Below the pieces are notes generated by a model that saw only the letters and a list, made by a program, of their open reading frames with translations, had not been told where the DNA came from and searched no databases. Below are positions 60,729 to 64,000 of a stretch of 64,000 nt of DNA, piece after piece (the first letter of the stretch is position 1; every line of letters starts with the position of its first letter). A program made the translations under genes and the position numbers. This stretch comes from Sedimentisphaerales bacterium (GTDB lineage: Bacteria; Planctomycetota; Phycisphaerae; Sedimentisphaerales; SG8-4): contig JAFGCA010000289.1 in NCBI GenBank assembly GCA_016932895.1, forward strand, positions 4,426-68,425, given 5' to 3'.

Positions 60729-61580
60729 CCGCCACTTCTTCGAATACGCCTTGTCCTCGATCTGATGCATGAGGTAGAAATCATACGTGAACTCAAAGCG
60801 ACGCAACAGTGCCACGGAACTTTCCTTGTATACGCCCGCGCGATCGAGATAGAAGCCGACGACTTGGTGGTATGGATACACGTAATCCATCTTTCGCAGA
60901 GTGGCAGCCAACTTGTTCACGGAGACCCGCCCGTGAGCCGTCCGATAGGCTCGCAGAACTTCAAAAACACCGCCAGCGTACTCCGGCCTAACAGCAATAT
61001 CCACTAACGTTCGCTCAAGATCCGTCACCCTAACCCGCGAGCCGTCGGCCGCTTCTGCTTCGATGACGCCAAGGTTTCCCGTCTGCTTGCCGCTGAGCAG
61101 GTAGACTCGCCGGCCCTGGTAGTCCACGAAGTTGCTCGACATCCGCGTAGGCCGCTTGAACGCGACGTCAATCCGCTCCTGAGCCAAGCCGCCCGCCGGG
61201 TGTGGCTTGGCAGGTTGCTCACGATTCACGTAGATCGTCTTGGGAACTTGCTCGGTCAATCCGTGGAGCCCGACCGCCGTATAGTGCGAGCAGTAGCACT
61301 TCTCGTCAATACTCATCAAAAGCTCATAAAAACGCTGCTCGCCCCATACATATCGGACGGCTCTGCGATGAGGGAAGTCCAATCTGACCTTGTGCAGCTC
61401 TGTCCGCGCCATCAGAAACTCAATGAATTCCTGCGATGTCATACTACGCTTAAGGCGCCAGAAACCCCTGTTCTCACCAAGGATCCTCTCAATATCGCCC
61501 TTCTTGAAAACCGCCTTCTCCTGCTCCTCAAAGGCCTTCACTATATCTGGCTTGGCTATCTCAGCACGGGATTCTCTCAT
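60705..61580 (-). CDS. AbiEi-type antitoxin, convergent to the toxin gene
   Basis: 291 residues from ATG 61580, which has GGAG nine bases upstream. ATG 61595 is five codons earlier with no ribosome site. The N-terminal part has winged-helix features (VFKKGDIERILGENRGFWRL, then MTSQEFIEFLMARTELHKVR). The middle carries the AbiEi pattern: YCSHYTAVGLHGLTEQVPKT, YVNREQPAKP, GNLGVIEAEAADGSRVRVTD, LERTLVDIAVRPEYAGGVFE. AbiEi antitoxins repress their own promoter by binding inverted repeats. The last 24 bp overlap the 3' end of the toxin gene. A 30-bp perfect palindrome lies 27 bp upstream of the ATG. Confidence 0.85.
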   Translation of the reverse strand: MRESRAEIAKPDIVKAFEEQEKAVFKKGDIERILGENRGFWRLKRSMTSQEFIEFLMARTELHKVRLDFPHRRAVRYVWGEQRFYELLMSIDEKCYCSHYTAVGLHGLTEQVPKTIYVNREQPAKPHPAGGLAQERIDVAFKRPTRMSSNFVDYQGRRVYLLSGKQTGNLGVIEAEAADGSRVRVTDLERTLVDIAVRPEYAGGVFEVLRAYRTAHGRVSVNKLAATLRKMDYVYPYHQVVGFYLDRAGVYKESSVALLRRFEFTYDFYLMHQIEDKAYSKKWRLFFPKGL

Positions 61581-61606
61581 AATAACCAACTCCATGCCGC
61601 TTGGCG

Positions 61607-61636
61607 GTCGTCTGTAGTATATATACTACAGACGAC
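61607..61636. promoter_or_regulatory. Perfect 30-bp palindrome before the antitoxin gene
   Basis: Left half GTCGTCTGTAGTATA with its exact inverse. Core TGTAGTATATATACTACA. It lies 27 bases before ATG 61580 and holds a TATACT box on the minus strand, so it probably covers the antitoxin promoter. Confidence 0.65.
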
Positions 61637-61718
61637 ACCAGCGACCACTCTTTGCCTTTAACGGAGCCCGAGCACACCCTTCTCATACAGGGTTCGCTAC
61701 TCGTAGCACCGTACCTGC

Positions 61719-61775
61719 CTCGGGGCCACTGACGACATGTAGTATATATACGAACATGTCGTCAGTGGCCCCGAG
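61719..61775. repeat. Long inverted repeat with TATATATA loop
   Basis: Arms of 22 bases (CTCGGGGCCACTGACGACAT plus GT, and inverse) flank a 13-base loop AGTATATATACGA. The core resembles TGTAGTATATATACTACA with a few changes, the same core as in the palindromes on either side. Confidence 0.7.
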
Positions 61776-61845
61776 TCTCCTTTAACAAATCCTATATCCT
61801 GGCCGGAAAGCCACTTTGGCCAGGTGACTTCAAAGCGTGATAATT

Positions 61846-61877
61846 GTGTCAGTGTAGTATATATACTACACTGACAC
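61846..61877. repeat. Perfect 32-bp palindrome
   Basis: Left half GTGTCAGTGTAGTATA with its exact inverse. Core TGTAGTATATATACTACA identical to the 61.6-kb site. It lies just after the stop codon of the epimerase gene, so it may also act in transcript ends. Confidence 0.7.
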
Positions 61878-61884
61878 CACAAGT

Positions 61885-63141
61885 TCAGGCATGCAAGCCA
61901 ACCCACAACGGCAGAATGTGGCGGTCGAGGATGTTGGTTGTGACTTGCTCGGCGATGGTGGGCTCGTATTGGTTGAGGGCGTCTTGGAAGCGGGGGCCGG
62001 TTTCGGCGGCGATTTTGTAGGCGACGTGCAGGAGCTGGCGGAAGCTGGGGTTGTAGTCGGCGCATTTCGGGTCATGCCGTAAGGTTGCGGCAAACATCGG
62101 GCCGTCCCATGCGTTGACCCGCTCGGGCGCGGGCAGCTTGGCCTTGTCGATGTCGATGACGGTGGCGTAGGGGCCGCACAGTTCGTCCATGCGCGCCAGC
62201 GCCGCGGCGTAGATCTCGCGGGCCAGAGCGAGACCGTCCCCGCCGGCCAGGGCCAGGCCGATCAATTCCTCCAGCCAGGTCGTACCGGCGGTCTTGACGT
62301 GCACGCCCGCGTCGAACTTCTTCAGGGCCGCGCGGATCGGCCCATAGATCGAGAACTTGTCGCTGCCCGAATGCACGCTGAGCTTGAGGCCTTCGGGCAG
62401 GCCGAACTGCCTCACGGCGTACGCGATCACCGCCAGGTCCTGCTCGAACTCCCGGGCGAATTGGGCCGGATCGCCCACGTAGTCCACGCCCTTGTTGAAG
62501 CGGCCGCTGAACTTCGGCGCGATCGTCTGAGCCGGGATGCCCTCGTCGGCAATCGCGGCCAGGATGATCAGCATCTCGACCGGCGTCTGGGGCGCATCGG
62601 TCTCATCCATCGACACTTCCGTGATGAAATTGCCCGCGCCTTTCGCGGCTTCGATATGACGGTAGATTCTTCCCGCCTCGGCGACAGCGACCAGGTACTT
62701 CGACGCGATGGCGCGCAGTTGCGATTCGCTCACCTCGAAGGCGTCCTCGATTCCGTCGGGCCGCAGCGAGCCGAGCAGACCGCGGTGCTTCTCAACGAAG
62801 CCGTCGACGGCGCCCGCGTCCGCGGGGCGTCCGATGAAATCGGCGACGTCCAGCGTGAAGAAGTCGCTGGCCTCCAGGAACGCATCCACATTCGCCAGGC
62901 CGATGTGATCGGCATCGACGAAGTACGGACCTTTCCAGTCGGATGCAGCGACCGCTTCGTCCGCTTCCCGGCGCACGTCGGCGGGCTGCGTGCCGATGAT
63001 GCTGTGCTCGCGGTGCGACTTGTTCCAAACCGGCGTAATGTCCAGCCCCTGCTCGGCGGCCTTGATCAGAGCGGCCAACTGCGCCTTGCCCTGCTGGCCA
63101 AATCGATCCCCGATTCCAAACGAATATTTTCCCAGGTTCAT
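61885..63141 (-). CDS. Tagaturonate epimerase-like protein (UxaE type)
   Basis: 418 residues. The sequence follows the tagaturonate/fructuronate epimerase family: MNLGKYSFGIGDRFGQQGKA, VWNKSHREHSIIGTQP, YFVDADHIGLANVD, FITEVSMDETDAPQTP, SVHSGSDKFSIYGP and HVKTAGTTWLEELIGLALAG. UxaE interconverts tagaturonate and fructuronate in the galacturonate pathway. The start overlaps the upstream GH28 gene by four bases (ATGA), so the two are translationally coupled. The neighbour would supply galacturonic acid from pectin. Confidence 0.88.
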   Translation of the reverse strand: MNLGKYSFGIGDRFGQQGKAQLAALIKAAEQGLDITPVWNKSHREHSIIGTQPADVRREADEAVAASDWKGPYFVDADHIGLANVDAFLEASDFFTLDVADFIGRPADAGAVDGFVEKHRGLLGSLRPDGIEDAFEVSESQLRAIASKYLVAVAEAGRIYRHIEAAKGAGNFITEVSMDETDAPQTPVEMLIILAAIADEGIPAQTIAPKFSGRFNKGVDYVGDPAQFAREFEQDLAVIAYAVRQFGLPEGLKLSVHSGSDKFSIYGPIRAALKKFDAGVHVKTAGTTWLEELIGLALAGGDGLALAREIYAAALARMDELCGPYATVIDIDKAKLPAPERVNAWDGPMFAATLRHDPKCADYNPSFRQLLHVAYKIAAETGPRFQDALNQYEPTIAEQVTTNILDRHILPLWVGLHA

Positions 63142-64000
63142 TCTCTTCCTTTCTGCGCGCGGTTCCCGTCAAAGCGATTCATCATTTCGAACACAGCCGT
63201 CTCGGCCACGTCCGGGCCCGTCTCGTACACCTTCCTCGCCCCGGCCAGATCGTTGCCCACGAGCATGATTGCCTTGCTCTGCGCCCCTTCGACTGCGAGA
63301 AACAGGTCGGTCCCGGCCTCGGGCCGGCAGCCGCGAACGAGCACGCCCGTCGCGTCTTTCAGTCGGACAAGCGCGGCACCGTCCGAAGGGGCCGTCGCGT
63401 CGAACTGATCGACCATGGCGTCGGCAACGTCATCAAAGACGACGGCAGAGCGTGCGTCCTGGCTTTCCAATTGCAGTTGCACATTCCTCATCGTCAGGCC
63501 GGTGACATGCCGGCAATAGAGGCCGTAGGCGGGCAACCGTCCGAACATGGAGTATTCGGGATACTTCTGGGCCTGCTCGGGTATCTCCCGCGTGGCGTCG
63601 GCTTCGGCGCCGCCGCCGGCGAAAGACAATCTGACGTTGTCCAGGGTCACGTTCTCGATCTTCGCCTCGGGCAGACCGGCGATGGCGCAGCCGGTTGGAT
63701 TGGCGCCGCGGGCCTCGATATTGGCGATGGTGACATTGCGGAGACTGCCGATGCCCGGCTTCTCCATCTGGTCCTTGAAGGGCCTGGCGCGGTTGCCCAG
63801 GCGGATGAAGATCGGGGCGCCGACGCCGTCCATGGTGATATCCGAGACGACGACGCGGTCCATGGCGCCGCCGTCGACGATCTCCAGCGCCACGCCGGCC
63901 AGCCGCGTGTTGTGGATCACGCAGCCCGTCATGACGATGTTCTGGAAGCCGCCGTTCGATTCGGTCCCCATCTTCAGCGCGTTGCACGTGCTGCGCAGGA
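63138..64000 (-). CDS. GH28 polygalacturonase-type protein, C-terminal part (runs off window)
   Basis: About 287 residues of a right-handed beta-helix; the true start lies beyond 64000. The frame continues upstream of ATG 63971 as LRSTCNALKMGTESNGGFQN to the window edge, matching the GH28 core motif STCNALKFGTESNGG. Helix coils follow (IVMTGCVIHNTRLAGVALEI; VVVSDITMDGVGAPIFIRLG; NVTIANIEARG; VTGLTMRNVQLQLES). GH28 enzymes hydrolyse polygalacturonan. Its four-base overlap with the epimerase gene and the SGNH esterase at 53.5 kb point to pectin use. Confidence 0.85.
   Translation of the reverse strand, partial: LRSTCNALKMGTESNGGFQNIVMTGCVIHNTRLAGVALEIVDGGAMDRVVVSDITMDGVGAPIFIRLGNRARPFKDQMEKPGIGSLRNVTIANIEARGANPTGCAIAGLPEAKIENVTLDNVRLSFAGGGAEADATREIPEQAQKYPEYSMFGRLPAYGLYCRHVTGLTMRNVQLQLESQDARSAVVFDDVADAMVDQFDATAPSDGAALVRLKDATGVLVRGCRPEAGTDLFLAVEGAQSKAIMLVGNDLAGARKVYETGPDVAETAVFEMMNRFDGNRAQKGRE

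Noticed and set aside
61719..61775. Rho-independent terminator at the large inverted repeat
   Set aside because: No T-run follows on either strand, and the loop holds a TATATATA box shared with the neighbouring palindromes, so a regulatory or repeat role fits better.
1..64000. tRNA or rRNA genes
   Set aside because: No cloverleaf with the conserved T-arm words or rRNA-like block was noticed by eye. A covariance-model search (tRNAscan-SE, Rfam) would settle it.

Overview
The window looks like a chromosomal segment from an uncultivated member of the Planctomycetota, most likely class Phycisphaerae. The reasons are several PEP-CTERM (IPAPGALLL) surface proteins, secreted right-handed beta-helix proteins with dockerin-type EF-hand pairs, Kelch/GLUG and quinoprotein-like exported proteins, a tricorn protease, a GC content near 60%, and long intergenic stretches of short dispersed repeats. 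This placement is inference from gene content. No rRNA or tRNA gene was recognised.

Layout. (1) 0.2-4.3 kb: a LEA-type lipoprotein, then a two-gene unit of a small three-TM membrane protein and a DUF4062-NB-ARC-TPR STAND protein that resembles an undescribed defence module. (2) 4.3-5.4 kb: an island of at least four repeat families. (3) 5.4-12.3 kb, minus strand: rtcB with archease, a dockerin beta-helix protein, and a subtilase whose catalytic Asp position holds Glu. (4) 12.9-17.4 kb, plus strand: an MscK-type mechanosensitive channel and an HNH protein with a duplicated zinc module. (5) 17.5-26.4 kb, minus strand: a peptide-utilisation cluster (tricorn protease, gluzincin lipoprotein, OPT transporter, M20 dipeptidase), with a POT transporter at 28.5 kb. 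(6) 29.9-37.9 kb: PfkB kinase, DUF4186, SagB-like nitroreductase, GH13 enzyme and a GlmU-like nucleotidyltransferase. (7) 38.2-45.1 kb, minus strand: a set of exported proteins, three with PEP-CTERM signals. Their upstream regions share the palindrome AAATACGTATTT and several of their terminators share the stem GGGCTGCGA. (8) 45.5-54.3 kb: GNAT, DUF2490, an OmpA lipoprotein, a Kelch/GLUG fragment, a second repeat island, NamZ-like muramidase and an SGNH esterase. (9) 54.9-59.7 kb: a beta-helix/dockerin protein, a membrane-protein gene split by a 166-bp inverted-repeat element, and a PQQ-like propeller protein. (10) 59.9-61.9 kb: AbiE-type toxin and antitoxin genes facing each other, followed by three long palindromes with one shared core. 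(11) 61.9-64 kb: a tagaturonate epimerase-like gene overlapping a GH28 gene that runs off the window.

Taken together the genes describe a heterotroph that degrades peptides and pectin-type polysaccharides and has a large secreted or surface-anchored proteome. The most unusual items are the 166-bp inverted-repeat element in the split gene at 57.5 kb, the AAATACGTATTT upstream motif, the convergent AbiE pair with its palindromes, and the DUF4062 STAND pair.
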